Below are positions 12,722-23,459 of a DNA stretch of 64,000 nt, one piece after another. Origin of the DNA: Cephalotus follicularis (taxonomy: Eukaryota; Streptophyta; Magnoliopsida; Oxalidales; Cephalotaceae); contig BDDD01000371.1 of the NCBI GenBank assembly GCA_001972305.1, forward strand, positions 132,199 through 196,198, read 5' to 3'. The notes below the pieces were generated by a model. It did not search any database, had not been told where the DNA came from, and saw nothing but the letters and a program-made list of their open reading frames with translations. How positions within the stretch are numbered: position 1 is the stretch's first letter; the number at the start of each line of letters is the position of its first letter. The translations under genes were made by a program, and so were the position numbers.

Positions 12722-12868
12722 AAAGCGTCGATGGTTTACCTTGGGCGTCGGCGGTTATACGCCTCTAAGTGTCAATGCTGTGCGTTTAAAGGTCGACAGT
12801 TGGCGCCTTCGTATTGTGTACGTGTCTGGCTTAAGCGTCGATGGTGTGTCTCTAAGCGTCGGCGGTTT
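12722..12868. repeat. GCGTCG motif cluster 2 in 3' LTR B
   Basis: Copies of AAGCGTCGATGG, GGCGTCGGCGG, AAGGTCGACAG, TTAAGCGTCGATGG and TAAGCGTCGGCGG lie within 150 bases, about 150-300 bases from the 5' end of the LTR. The word [A/G]GCGTCG[A/G][C/T]GG recurs with variable spacers. The 5' LTR has the same set at 19979-20127. Confidence 0.85.
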
Positions 12869-13016
12869 AATAACAAAATTCAATTCTTTCATTTTCCATT
12901 TAAAATTCTATTCCAACTTCATTCATTAAAGAAAAGTAACCAACATAGCATCTCAAAAGGTATACTTTATTCATTGTTGGATACAAAATACATGAATGGA
13001 AATTGCGGTTATTACA

Positions 13017-13027
13017 TTCCCCCCTCC
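13017..13027 (-). other. Polypurine tract of gypsy B
   Basis: On the minus strand GGAGGGGGGAA directly precedes the 3' LTR start. This is where plus-strand DNA synthesis starts in LTR retrotransposons. Confidence 0.9.
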
Positions 13028-13062
13028 GTAAAGAAAATTCGTCCTCGAATTTAGCCCTTACA

Positions 13063-14620
13063 TTACATTCCGAATAAGTGGGGAAATGTCTCCCTCATTT
13101 CTTCCTCACGCTCCCACGTAGCTTCCTCCGCTCCGTGAAAACGCCACAGCACGTTGACCATAGGGATGGTCTTGTTCCTTAGAACCTTTTCCATTCGATC
13201 CACAATCCTTGTCGGCCTTTCCTCATATGTCAATCTAGACTGATGAATCCAGGGTCGTAGCTAAAAATGTGAGATGGGTCAGGAACGTATTTCCGTAACA
13301 TGGAGACATGAAATACGTTATGCACATCTGACAAACTAGGCAGTAGAGCAATCTGATATGCTACCTCCCCCACTCTCTCCAGTATCTCGTAAGGTCCAAT
13401 GTACCTTGGATCCAACTTCCCTTTGAGGCCAAAACGGTGTATCCCCTTCGAAGGCGAGATCTTCAGGAAAACATGATCCCCCTTCTCAAACTCTAGCTTT
13501 CTCCTCTTGCTATCGGCGTAACTCTTCTGCCGACTTTGTGCAGCTAACAATCTCTTGTTGATCATCTCCACTTTATCAGTGGTCTCTTGTACTAAGTCCG
13601 GTCCCAGCACTTGTCTCTCACCTACCTCATCCCAGCAAATAGGTGATATGCATTTCCTCCCGTATAAAGCTTCATAGGGAGCCATTCCAATGCTGGTGTG
13701 AAAACTGTTATTGTAGGAGAACTCAATCAATGCCAGATGATCCTCCCAACTCCCAAAAAAATCAATCATGCAAGCCCGTAGCATATCCTCTAGAGTCTGA
13801 ATCGTACACTCGGACTGTCCATCAGTCTGTGGGTGGAATGCAGTGCTAAAGTTCAAGGTTGTTCCCATAGCTGCTTGGAACTTCTTCCAGAACCTTGAAG
13901 TAAATCTAGCATCTCGATCACAAACAATACTGACCGGCACCCCATGCAATCTCACTATCTCTCAGATATACAATCGAGCAAGCTTCTCGATAGAATATGT
14001 CATGTTCATCGGAAGGAAGTGAGCAGACTTGGTGAGTCTGTCCACCACAACCCACACTGCTTCATGTTGATTCCGTGACCTCGGTAATCCTGACACAAAG
14101 TCCATGGTCACGTGTTCCCATTTCCACTCAACTACTGGTAACGATTGTAGCAGTCCCACAGGTTTCTGATGTTCAGCCTTCACTCTCTGACAGGTCAAAC
14201 ATCTTACTACATACTCAGCAATTTCTCTCTTCATACCGCTCCACCAGTAGTTCTTATTCAGGTCGTGCCACATCTTGGAACTCCCTGGGTGAACACTATA
14301 CTTTGATTTGTGAGCTTGTTGCAATAGTTCACTCTTGATGCTCTCATCATTCGGAACACATATCCTCCCTCGGAACCTCAAGATGCCATCAGTATGAATG
14401 GAGAACTCAGAATCAGCGTCCAGGTTCTCGCGAATACTCCACAATTCAGAATCACTATACTGAGCAGTCAGAATACGTTCCAGAAGTTCCGGTTGTGCTC
14501 TCATACTTGCCACAATAACTCCTCGGGAAACCATGAACGGATTCCATCTCTGAAATTCCTCCACTAGCTTCCACTGTGAAACTATTGCTCCAACAATCAT
14601 TGCCTTGCGACTTAGCGCAT
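13063..14620 (-). pseudogene. Gypsy B integrase and chromodomain-like tail
   Basis: The H2C2 zinc-binding domain (HPGSSKMW and CLTCQRVK) lies near 14170-14300. The catalytic core has Asp in [12 protein letters not shown], Asp in VCDRDARF and Glu in [16 protein letters not shown] (the usual Arg after Glu is Cys here). A TGA at 13962-13964 splits the core where LYIREIV would be expected, consistent with CGA to TGA. The GPY/F-type region ([20 protein letters not shown]) follows. After a frameshift near 13232 the tail reads [14 protein letters not shown]...VLWRFHG and ends at the TAA at 13063-13065, as in chromovirus chromodomains that steer integration. Apart from the stop and frameshift the frame is clean. 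Confidence 0.9.
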
Positions 14621-16560
14621 CAGCCACTACATTCGCCTTTCCCGGGTGGTATTGAATATTGTAGTTGTAGTCATTGAAGAATTCCACCCATCGCCTCTGT
14701 CTCATGTTGAGCTCCTTCTGGGAAAATAAATATTTCAAACTTTTGTGGTCAGTAAAGATCTCAAACTGAGCACCATAGAGGTAGTGCCTCCATTTCTGCA
14801 AAGCAAATACTATGGCTGCCAACTCAAGATCGTGTACGGGATAATTTTCCTCGTACGGCTTTAACTTCCTCGATGCGTATGCAATCACTCTGTCATGTTG
14901 CATAAGTACGCATCCCAATCCTTTTCCCAAAGCATCAGTATAGATGGTAAAACCCTCATTACCCTGAGGTAATGCCAACACTGGAGACGAAACCAACCAA
15001 CTCTTCAACTCTTGGAAACTTGCCTCACAGGAATCATCCCACAAAAAACTGGACTTCTTCTGAGTCAACTGTGTCAGTGGTGTAGCAAGTTTCGAAAATC
15101 CCTTGATGAACCGTCGGTAGTAGCCAGCCAATCCCAAGAAACTACGAACCTCCGTAACGTTCCTCGGTTGGGGCCAAACAACAATACTCTCAATCTTTTA
15201 AGGATCCACTGACAATCCTTCACTCGACACAATGTGACCTAGGAATGTCATATGATCCAGCCAAAACTCGCATTTGCTGAATTTGGGGTACAGCTGTTCC
15301 TTCCGCAGTGTCTGCAATACAATCCGCAAATGTTGCAGGTGTTCCTCAATGCTCTTTGAGTAGATCAGGATGTCATCCAGGAATATAACGACAAACTGGT
15401 CCAGGTAAGGTTGGAACACTCTGTTCATCAGACACATAAAGGCTGCAGGAGCATTCATCAAACCAAACGGCAGTATCAGAAATTCGTAGTGCCCATATCT
15501 GGTTCGAAATGCAGTCTTCTCCACATCACCCTCTCTAATCCTCAACTAATGATAGCCTGTTCTCAGGTCAAGCTTGGAGAATACAGTTGAGCCTTGTAGT
15601 TGGTCGAACAATTCCACAATATGTGGCAGAGGATACTTGTTCTTTACCGTCACCTGATTCAGCAACCTGTAGTCAATGCATAGCTGCATCGATCCATTCT
15701 TCTTCTTCACAAACAGAAACGGTGCTCCCCATGGTGACACACTCGGTCTGATAAAGCCCTTGTCAAGATAATCCTGCAATTGAACTTTCAACTCCTTCAG
15801 TTCGGCAGGAGCCATTCGGTACGATGTTCTGGATATAGGAGCAGTTCCAGGCAATAACTCAATACTGAACTTTATATCTCTCTCCGGTGGCAACGAAGTG
15901 AGTTCATCTGGAAACACGTCAGGAAATTCACATACAACATGCACTTGTTCAATACTAGGCATACCTTTCGTATGATCAATCACATACGCCAAATAGCCTT
16001 CACACCCTTGCTTGAGATATTTCTGTGCTCGAGTATAGGAAATGATCGAAGTAGTAGCATTCTTCTCTCCGATAAACTTGCACTCAGTCCCATCTTGCAG
16101 ATAAAATGTCATCATCTTGTTGTAGCAATCAACACAAGCATGATGAGCATACAGCCAGTCCATCCCCAAGATTACATCAAAATCCTGGATAAGTAACACT
16201 ATCAAGTCAGCAGATAATTCGATCCCAGCTACCATGATCTTACAATTTTTCAGAACAGTATCAGATAGAAGACAAGTACCCGCAGGAGTACTCACCTCCA
16301 ACACATATGGTAGTCTAGAAGTAATACCATGCAAATTGCGAGCAAATTCAGATGCAATGAATGAATGCGTCACACCAAGGTCAATCAATACGTGAGGTAA
16401 TATGCCAGATATGTAAATAGTACCTCCTACAACAGTAGTGGATTCTGACACATCATCTTTAGATAAGGTATAGACCCTACCTTTCACAATTCCCTTTCCG
16501 GTGTCTCTCCGCGGTTGAGCTACCACAACACTACCACTAGCACCAGAACTTCCCTGTTGG
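14621..16560 (-). pseudogene. Gypsy B protease, reverse transcriptase and RNase H
   Basis: One frame runs through this block with stops at 15546-15548 (TAG after RTGYH) and 15198-15200 (TAA after LSVDP). The protease has [11 protein letters not shown], keeping Asp but with Leu in place of Ser/Thr. RT has [32 protein letters not shown], the intact box FLDDILIYS and [17 protein letters not shown]. RNase H keeps all four acidic positions, in [28 protein letters not shown] and VVADALSRK. The block has no frameshifts, so it looks recently inactivated. Confidence 0.93.
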
Positions 16561-17645
16561 CCGCGTGCATGATCCCTCATCATCGGGCAACTACTCATCA
16601 AATGATCCTGTGAACCGCACCTCAAGCATTTCCCCATCTTCTTCCAACACTCGGTCTCATCATGGTTCTGACGACCGCAAAAAGCACATCCACCCGCACT
16701 CTGGTGACTGTTTCGGCCAGGTGTCCTTGATCGTGTGCGTCGAGAACCCCCTTGACCTCGGTTATCAGACTTTGTTGACTTTGCGGGATTATTACTTCAC
16801 TGCCCCTGTGACTGTACGGCCCTCAATTGATTAGTTCGAGACCGTTCTGCTCTCCTTTCATTGGCATCAACTTCAAGAATCATCGCCCTCTCAGCAACTT
16901 CAACAAACGAGGTCAGCTGCAACAGCAATAGTTTGGATCTGATGCCAGATCGAAGGCCTTTCATGAGCCTCCGGATCATCCGTGACTCACCCTCCACAAG
17001 ATAAGGTGTATGCCTCGCTAACTCCACCAATCTGGTCTGGTACTGAGCTACCGTCATATCTCCTTGATGTAACTCCATCAACTCTGTCTCCCATTGATCA
17101 CGCTCAATCTGTGGCACATAAGCATCAAGAAACTCGGACTGGAATCTGTCCCAAGTCCTGTCAAGTCCACGGGCTTCCCATTTTGCTTCGGTCCTTTCCC
17201 ACCAGTAAGTTGCCTCGCCCCACAAGCGGTACATAGCAAAATTAAGGTTCTGATCATCAGTGCATTCCAAGACAGCGAATATTTTCTCCAGGTCTTTAAT
17301 CCACCGTTCAGCTACAGAAGCATTTAGTTCCCCATTGAAGGTCTGAGGATTCTGCCTCATGAACCGCTCTAGATCTCGGCCAAATCCACCGCCATGACAA
17401 GCTTCAGGTGCTTGCTGATATGTCCGGTTAGTCTCGTACATTTGCCGGATCTGTTCCATGTTGGCCGCATTCGCTTGCATCTGCTGTCGGAAAAGATCAG
17501 CCAGGTGGTCAAAATTACTCCTCTCGTCATGCGCTGGAGGAATATTCACTCCTTCATTCATTGGCGGATCATTTTCAGGTGCTGACGGAGCATTAATCTC
17601 CTCGTCGGCTCTACGCCTTCCCCTTCTTCGTCTTCGGAGATCCAT
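16561..17645 (-). pseudogene. Gypsy B gag with two zinc knuckles
   Basis: The start is the ATG at 17645 (MDLRRRRRGRRR), 90 bases inside the primer site. A 282-codon frame includes a capsid-type Retrotrans_gag domain (ERWIKDLEKIF, WERTEAKWE, LHQGDMTVAQYQTRLVELAR, RLMKGLRSGIR). It ends at a TGA (16797-16799). The same frame reopens without a shift and contains two CCHC knuckles, [14 protein letters not shown] (16647-16688) and [14 protein letters not shown] (16587-16628). The TGA therefore separates capsid from nucleocapsid. I think it is a CGA to TGA change; leaky readthrough is possible but unsupported. Confidence 0.9.
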
Positions 17646-17734
17646 TCAGTTTCCTATATGGAATGACATAATCATTAGGAAACAACTCAATTAACTTCCG
17701 AGAAACTTATCCCAGCTTAGCATATATGGAATAT

Positions 17735-17746
17735 GCTCTGATACCA
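17735..17746 (-). other. Primer binding site of gypsy B
   Basis: The plus strand reads GCTCTGATACCA, the exact complement of TGGTATCAGAGC, which pairs with the 3' end of initiator tRNA-Met. It is three bases inside the 5' LTR edge. Confidence 0.93.
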
Positions 17747-17749
17747 TGC

Positions 17750-20273
17750 TGTCACACCCCGTATTTCCATTTACGTTAAGACAAGCATATGTGGCAATAT
17801 CAGATATAAGCATAGAAATATTCCAGCGACATTAAATTTGCGGAAGCATTCGATAAGCCAGAATATAAATACAAGTCATCCGCACGCATCCCATACTACG
17901 TGCGGGTTAAACCAACAATTATCCTTAAACAAAGGAAATACAACATAAACACGGGATGTGATCCGTTCGATACAATTACAATACAACATCATAAAGAGAT
18001 AACAACCTTTAGAAGAAATAACAGAAGCTCTTCAAGCTTCAGCAGCAATCTCCAAGTCTTCGCTTAATTTGTAATTGTAGGGGTTAGCCATTGTCCTCAC
18101 TTGGCTAAGTAGGTAGATAAAGCATGTAGAAGAATCTATAAATGTAAATATGCATGACAGATAATGAAATGGCACATATATATATGTATATAGATGTCTC
18201 GATATATACGCTATCATGCCAAGTGGCCATAAACAATCCATATGCAAGAATACCCCACAAGGGTACAATCAATTCATCCATCAATTGGGTGTCCCATGAC
18301 GCTACCCTCTAGCTCCGACTGCGCACCGCCTAACTATCACCCTACTCTCCGAAGATGATAGAATAGGCAACATTTACTGCCGGTGTTGGCGGGTAGTTTA
18401 ACAATAAGCTCTGCTATACAGACAAGTTTGGGTGATACTCTGGCCAAGTCCTGGCACCCAGGATCACATCCGTAGTCAGTGACATCCTCCATCACTCAAG
18501 TACGGCAATAAACATAGACAAACAATTCAAGCATTTCAATAATAATATTACATATATCAGTAATATTCAATATAAAAGTTTTTTTCTTTAGAAACATATA
18601 ACAATTCATTTATCGTACGTCTCATCGGAGGAAAACGATATCAATTCAATAGTGGTCCTCAATTGGACTATGAAGAGGAAAATAACAGTTGATATGATAA
18701 TAAGATTTTCTATTAGAAAACCGTTTACAAATCATTGTTTATGCTTTAAGCATTAGGTTGGTAAAATTCTTGAATATATATTCATGACAGTAGGAAGTTT
18801 ACCCAATAACAGTGATAGTAGTTACAATATAACATATCAGGGATATTTGCAACCACAAACAATTCAATTGATCAATTTACAAATTTCTACACCTACTGTT
18901 TCAAAGCGTCGACAGTTGTTTGTTAAGCATCGACGGTTAATGACTAGGCGTCGATACTGACAACCTAAGCGTCGACATTCTAAAGCTTATTATGCCATTT
19001 TTGTACCAAAGCGTCGACTGTCACGCGTAAGCGTCGACGCTTCTGGGTTTCATACGAATTCCAGGAGCAGTTTCAAAACAGGGGATGTACAATTCAATCT
19101 AAACTCTATCCAATTCAACATGCCATCAAGTACAATCCATCACAACATATTATACATGTTATATGTTCAAAAACATGTCAAAATCCCCTACCTCAAATGC
19201 TATCCCAAGGCCAAATTGGATTGACCTCTCACTTTATGCCAAATGTTCTTCACTTCCTTCAATCTTCCAAAATTGTAGAACTAATCTACATAATTGCATG
19301 TTTATAGGTTTTGCATACGAATCCAGTACGTTAGGCTAATTATATAACCATGACAACACCCTGGAAATTGAATCAGAAGTTTAATACTATAACTTTTAAG
19401 TTCAACTTCCTAACCTTAGCTAAAACATCATACAATCTTTTCTTTCATGCATAATCTTCCATAACCATGTTAACAGTGGCATTGATGCTAACATTAGAGG
19501 GTTACATTACTAACGATCTTAACAACAACAAGAATTTCGGATTACTTACCAATTCTAGGTAGTGTTCCGAGATTCCCCTTTTGAACTTCAAGTCTCTTCT
19601 ACATGCAATCCTCTAGCAATTCCCAGCAGCTGCCCAGTTAGTTCTCCTCTTCCTCAGTGTTTTCCAACACTCAATCAGCTCAAGTATCAGCTGATATAAG
19701 TTCCCAACTTCGTGGTTCTCATTCCCACAATTGGTTTAACATTTAATGTGCAATTCTCTCTCCTTCATTGCAAGCATCCTCACTTTTGTTCTTTCTCTTA
19801 ATCTTTGCAGATTGTGCAGGTGAAGGAAGGCATGCAAGGCCTTCATTCTGGGGTTAACAACAGCTGTCAAGGTCCCTTTTGCATGGCCAACACGTCTAAG
19901 GATGCGTGCCTTGGTTCCCATCATGTCCAGCTCTGCCATTCCTTCCAACTGACACCTATTTTACGCCAGAACACGACTAAAGCGTCGATGGTTTACGTTG
20001 GGTGTCGGCGGTTATACACCTCTAAGTGTCAATGTTGAGCGTTTAAAGGTCGATGGTTGGCGCCTTCGTATTGTGCACGTGTCCGACTTAAGCGTCGACG
20101 GTGTGTCTCTAAGCGTCGGCGGTTTAATAACAAAATTCAATTCTTTAATTTTCCATTTAAAATTCTATTCCAACTTCATTCATTAAAGAAAAGTAACCAA
20201 CATAACATCTCAAAAGGTATACTTTATTCATTGTTGGATACAAAATACATGAATGGAAATTACGGTTATTACA
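17750..20273 (-). repeat. 5' LTR of gypsy B
   Basis: The LTR runs from TGTCACACCCC to GGTTATTACA, 2524 bp, and is almost identical to the 3' LTR. The right edge is followed by AGAAT, the target duplication. It carries the same two motif clusters at 18904-19042 and 19979-20127. The small divergence between the LTRs implies a fairly recent insertion relative to A, H and D2. Confidence 0.95.
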
Positions 20274-21496
20274 AGAATATTCGCAAATTGTTCTAATTCA
20301 TATTATTACCATAATTCGCGGTCTTTTGTAACTATGGCTCGTCCCACTATTCTAATCATATCTCACACCTCCATGTGAAATTCAGGAAGCCCTGCTTCCT
20401 AGTGGGGATCAGAATCAATCTCATATATCATGGCCTTAGCTGTTGGCATGACAAACCACAATAGTAAGACAGGTAAACATAAATGAAAATTTGCATTAGG
20501 GCCTCGCCCTTGAAATGAAAGATCTGATACATGATTCGGCCTCCTGGCCCTTATAGTCGAATCTGTTGGCATGAAAAACTATAAGATCCCGATATAAGTC
20601 AAGGCCCACAATCCTCAAAGAAATAAACCCGTTTTGATCCCCACAAGTGAGCTTGTCAGAGTACCAAAACATGGTCATTTCCTCCCAGTGCACCACACAA
20701 TGAAATTGAATAGAAATGATCATATGAAGGACCTCAGCTAGGGTTGTGCTATCTTTAATATGTCCACACCATTCAACGAAGGTCATGGAAGGCCAACAAC
20801 AGGACACCCTAGTGCGCCACCGCTTATAGACTTATTCTTTTAAATTCGGAGGAATTTAGGTCTCATTAAATTTTAATATTACCAAAGTCGTTTAATAAAA
20901 TCCCATTTTATCTTCAAATCCCATTTGAGACGGCTTATCATGCTTGGACGTGTTTGGAAAAAATAAAATTTTCATCCATCTTATGCATCCTAAAAATGGC
21001 CTGACTTAGGACTCTAACTATAAAGTGATCACGTCAGCCAAACGTGACCACTCGGTTTCCTACGAGATATTATTTAACAACTACTTTATTACAGCATACA
21101 CACCATGCATACATGGTCTTCACTTGGTCTCGTAATCTTATTGATCCTCTCTTCAATCTTCATTCGTACTCCCATTAAAAAATAACACTTCTAGTACATT
21201 AAAAAATAACACTTCTAGTACATTAAAAAATAAGAATACAAATTTGAGGGAGAAGAGATTTTCTACTCTAAAAAAATAATGAACAAAAAAAAATTATTGG
21301 CGCACGCAAGCTGCCTCATTACAAACCAAATGATCGCCATGGTAATAAAGAATTCAAATAACATCCATTAAAAGAAACCTAAGAGCTAGGTTCAGTCCCA
21401 AGCCTACCAGAATGCACAATAATTCAAACTAATATGTTCATTATATATTAAATGAATAAACACGTAAATTTGAACGTTTAATGGCTAGTCGATATG
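20274..21496 (-). pseudogene. Copia D1 leader with a possible extra ORF
   Basis: This is the D1 leader between the gypsy B and solo LTR C2 insertions. An open frame of 103 codons (20496-20807) contains LHMIISIQFH, HWEEMTMFWYS, ISLRIVGLDLY and SFISRARP. The D2 leader at 45130-45440 aligns with it over about 300 bases, and the peptide words recur there (PHMTISTKFQ, WEEITKFW, LSSLRVVGL, SCISRVRP) with a 2-base frame change. Downstream, IDSDPH and IRIVG words match in both, with a shared TAG. I do not recognise the product. Bases 20808-21496 hold no recognisable gene. Confidence 0.55.
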
Positions 21497-23348
21497 TGTA
21501 ACGCCCCCGATCCAAGTTCACTTTATGCTCAAAGCGAGCCTCGAGGAATTGGTGTGTTATGTGGGGTGAACCATTAACCATCAAATCGTTTAATCATTTA
21601 ACGATCTGTTAACCTTCAACCATTTAAACCATCACTATGATTTATCATATTCTATAACCTCAAACATCAAAATATATTTACAACTTTAAACACTAAACGT
21701 CACAGGATATGATTCATGATACTCCATAATTATTTAATCAATTACGATATAGCATGTTCAATAACTTCAAGGGATAAATTTACATCTTTTAACATCATAC
21801 TCATAATACTTTCATAATGACAATCCCTTCTGATACCTTACATTTGATCATAATTTAACATATTACACAGCGGAAATATAACTTATAGCTTTGAAAGCAA
21901 CGTACAAAACATCATAGCATAACATACTTCCTTTTCAACACTTCTTTTACGAACTTCCTCTAAAGCTCGCAATTCCACCTTCGATCATTTCCTGGAAAAG
22001 TTTATTTGAAAAGAAGACATTGAAAGGAGTGAGCTCAAATAGCTCAGTAAGAATCATAGTCATAAAACGTTATTAAAATCCATTGTTTTTGATAATCTTT
22101 ATCAAAGCATTTGCAAATCATACCTTTCAAAAATATCATAAAAATCATCTTTCAGTTTTATTTTATAAAACTAGAACATTCCGCATGTCGAAATCCATTT
22201 TTCTGAAAATTTTCGTAAAATCAGAACATTTTCAAAATCATACATTTTTTGGGATATAACCCAGCCATACTTGAAAAACAAACATCATTTAAAATCCTTT
22301 TCTGGTATAACCACCAACGCATTTCACATTCATTTCCTTTTCAAAATCACATTCATTCTTTTCTGTCCATATCTAATGAAACAGAACATTTCATTTCTTT
22401 CTCTGATCATATCTCATGAATCAGAACATTTCATAAATAACTGAGGGGTTGTATAAACTTAAATAACCCAACTGAACCAGTCACCGGGGCAAGGTGCACA
22501 TCCCCGATCACCAACTTACATCACATGCATGTCTGTGAGCACTCTCTACTCTCTTCTTCTTTCTCTTTCGTCTGCCTCTTCTCTCTTTCTCCGTGTGCTG
22601 AGAAATGAAGCCGAATGGGGTATTTATAGGTAGTCTTCAGCTGCCCAACGTCACCCCCTTACATCAGAAAGTGACACTTGGCATTTTTTTAAAGCATGGT
22701 AGCGCATCTCTTCCTTCCGTTGTGCGACACGCGTCCATTTGCGTAAAGCGTCAGAGGTTAAGCTATAAGTGTCCCCGCTTAAGCTCAAGAGTGTTGCTGC
22801 TTTGTCCTCTAAGCACTGCCTGTTGACGCGTAACAAAGGAAAATTAACGCTTGAAAGCGTCGCCGCTTTCTCCATTACACTATAACAAACTGTCAACGCT
22901 TTAACTCACATTCGGTACCCACAAAAGAAGCCAAACCGTCGACGCCTTAAAATAACTGTCGACGCTTCATGGCATTTCACCAAACTGTCACGCTTAAAAA
23001 TAGGGAGTTTACGCTTTCAACATCCCAAGACGCGCAAACATGCTTATGGCACACAGTACAATCCTTAAAATAATCGTATATCTACCATATATCCATAAAT
23101 AATGACTTCAAAATGTTCCAGTCCAAAACAGATATCCAAATTAAATTTTCTTCCGGGGGCGTTGCCCCCGAGCCCCTGCCATCTGTCCAGGTAGCGGGAC
23201 CCCCCATCCGCTCACCGGGGAGCGAAACCCCCGAATCCCCCCGAGCGTTTGGGTCATATTACGGGTCCCTTGTAGCATTTTCTAATCTCAACAACAGAAA
23301 TCATACTCCCATAAATAATATCTCTAATGAAAATTTCTGGTCATTACA
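21497..23348 (-). repeat. Solo LTR C2
   Basis: On the minus strand the block starts TGTAATGACCAG and ends GGGGGCGTTACA, 1852 bp. It is flanked by ATATG at 21492-21496 and 23349-23353, a perfect 5-bp target duplication in copia D1's leader. It has the same organisation as C1 in opposite orientation: a CACGTAACGC-like word is replaced here by CACATAACAC near the 3' end, and GGGGAACCAAT-like and AGCTCACTCCTTTCA-like segments correspond. No coding region or primer site is present. Confidence 0.92.
22735..22995. repeat. GTCGACG-type motif cluster in solo LTR C2
   Basis: Degenerate copies include AAAGCGTCAGAGG, GAAAGCGTCGCCGC, CTGTCAACGCTT, ACCGTCGACGCC and CTGTCGACGCTTC. They sit about 350-610 bases from the LTR 5' end, matching the place of the cluster in solo LTR C1. 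Confidence 0.7.
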
Positions 23349-23445
23349 ATATGTGCACGAGCCAAACTGAAAATTCATCCAATGCAAATAGACATAGAAG
23401 CAGGCCACTAGACACTAAATCGAGGTCCAATTGAGCCAATTAGAG

Positions 23446-23457
23446 GCTCTGATACCA
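23446..23457 (-). other. Primer binding site of copia D1
   Basis: GCTCTGATACCA on the plus strand is the complement of the initiator tRNA-Met site. It lies two bases from the LTR edge (TGTTGAGAG at 23460). Confidence 0.9.
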
Positions 23458-23459
23458 CT

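Larger units (their letters stand above)
10496..13016 (-). repeat. 3' LTR of gypsy B
   Basis: The LTR runs from TGTCATACCCC to GGTTATTACA, 2521 bp. It matches the 5' LTR at 17750-20273 almost base for base, with scattered substitutions and a few indels (a ~24-bp stretch near 11415-11450 absent from the 5' copy, and a ~37-bp stretch at 19489-19526 absent here). The polypurine tract adjoins its right edge. It has two clusters of GCGTCGAC motifs. Confidence 0.95.
10496..20273 (-). mobile_element. Complete Ty3/gypsy chromovirus B
   Basis: The element is 9778 bp with two near-identical LTRs (10496-13016 and 17750-20273), primer site, gag, protease, RT, RNase H, integrase, chromodomain-like C-terminus and polypurine tract, all in the expected order on the minus strand. 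It is flanked by AGAAT at 10491-10495 and 20274-20278. Integrase after RNase H and a chromodomain-like tail point to the chromovirus branch, likely the Tekay/Del group. It is inserted in the leader of copia D1. Four stops and one frameshift leave no intact polyprotein. Confidence 0.95.
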
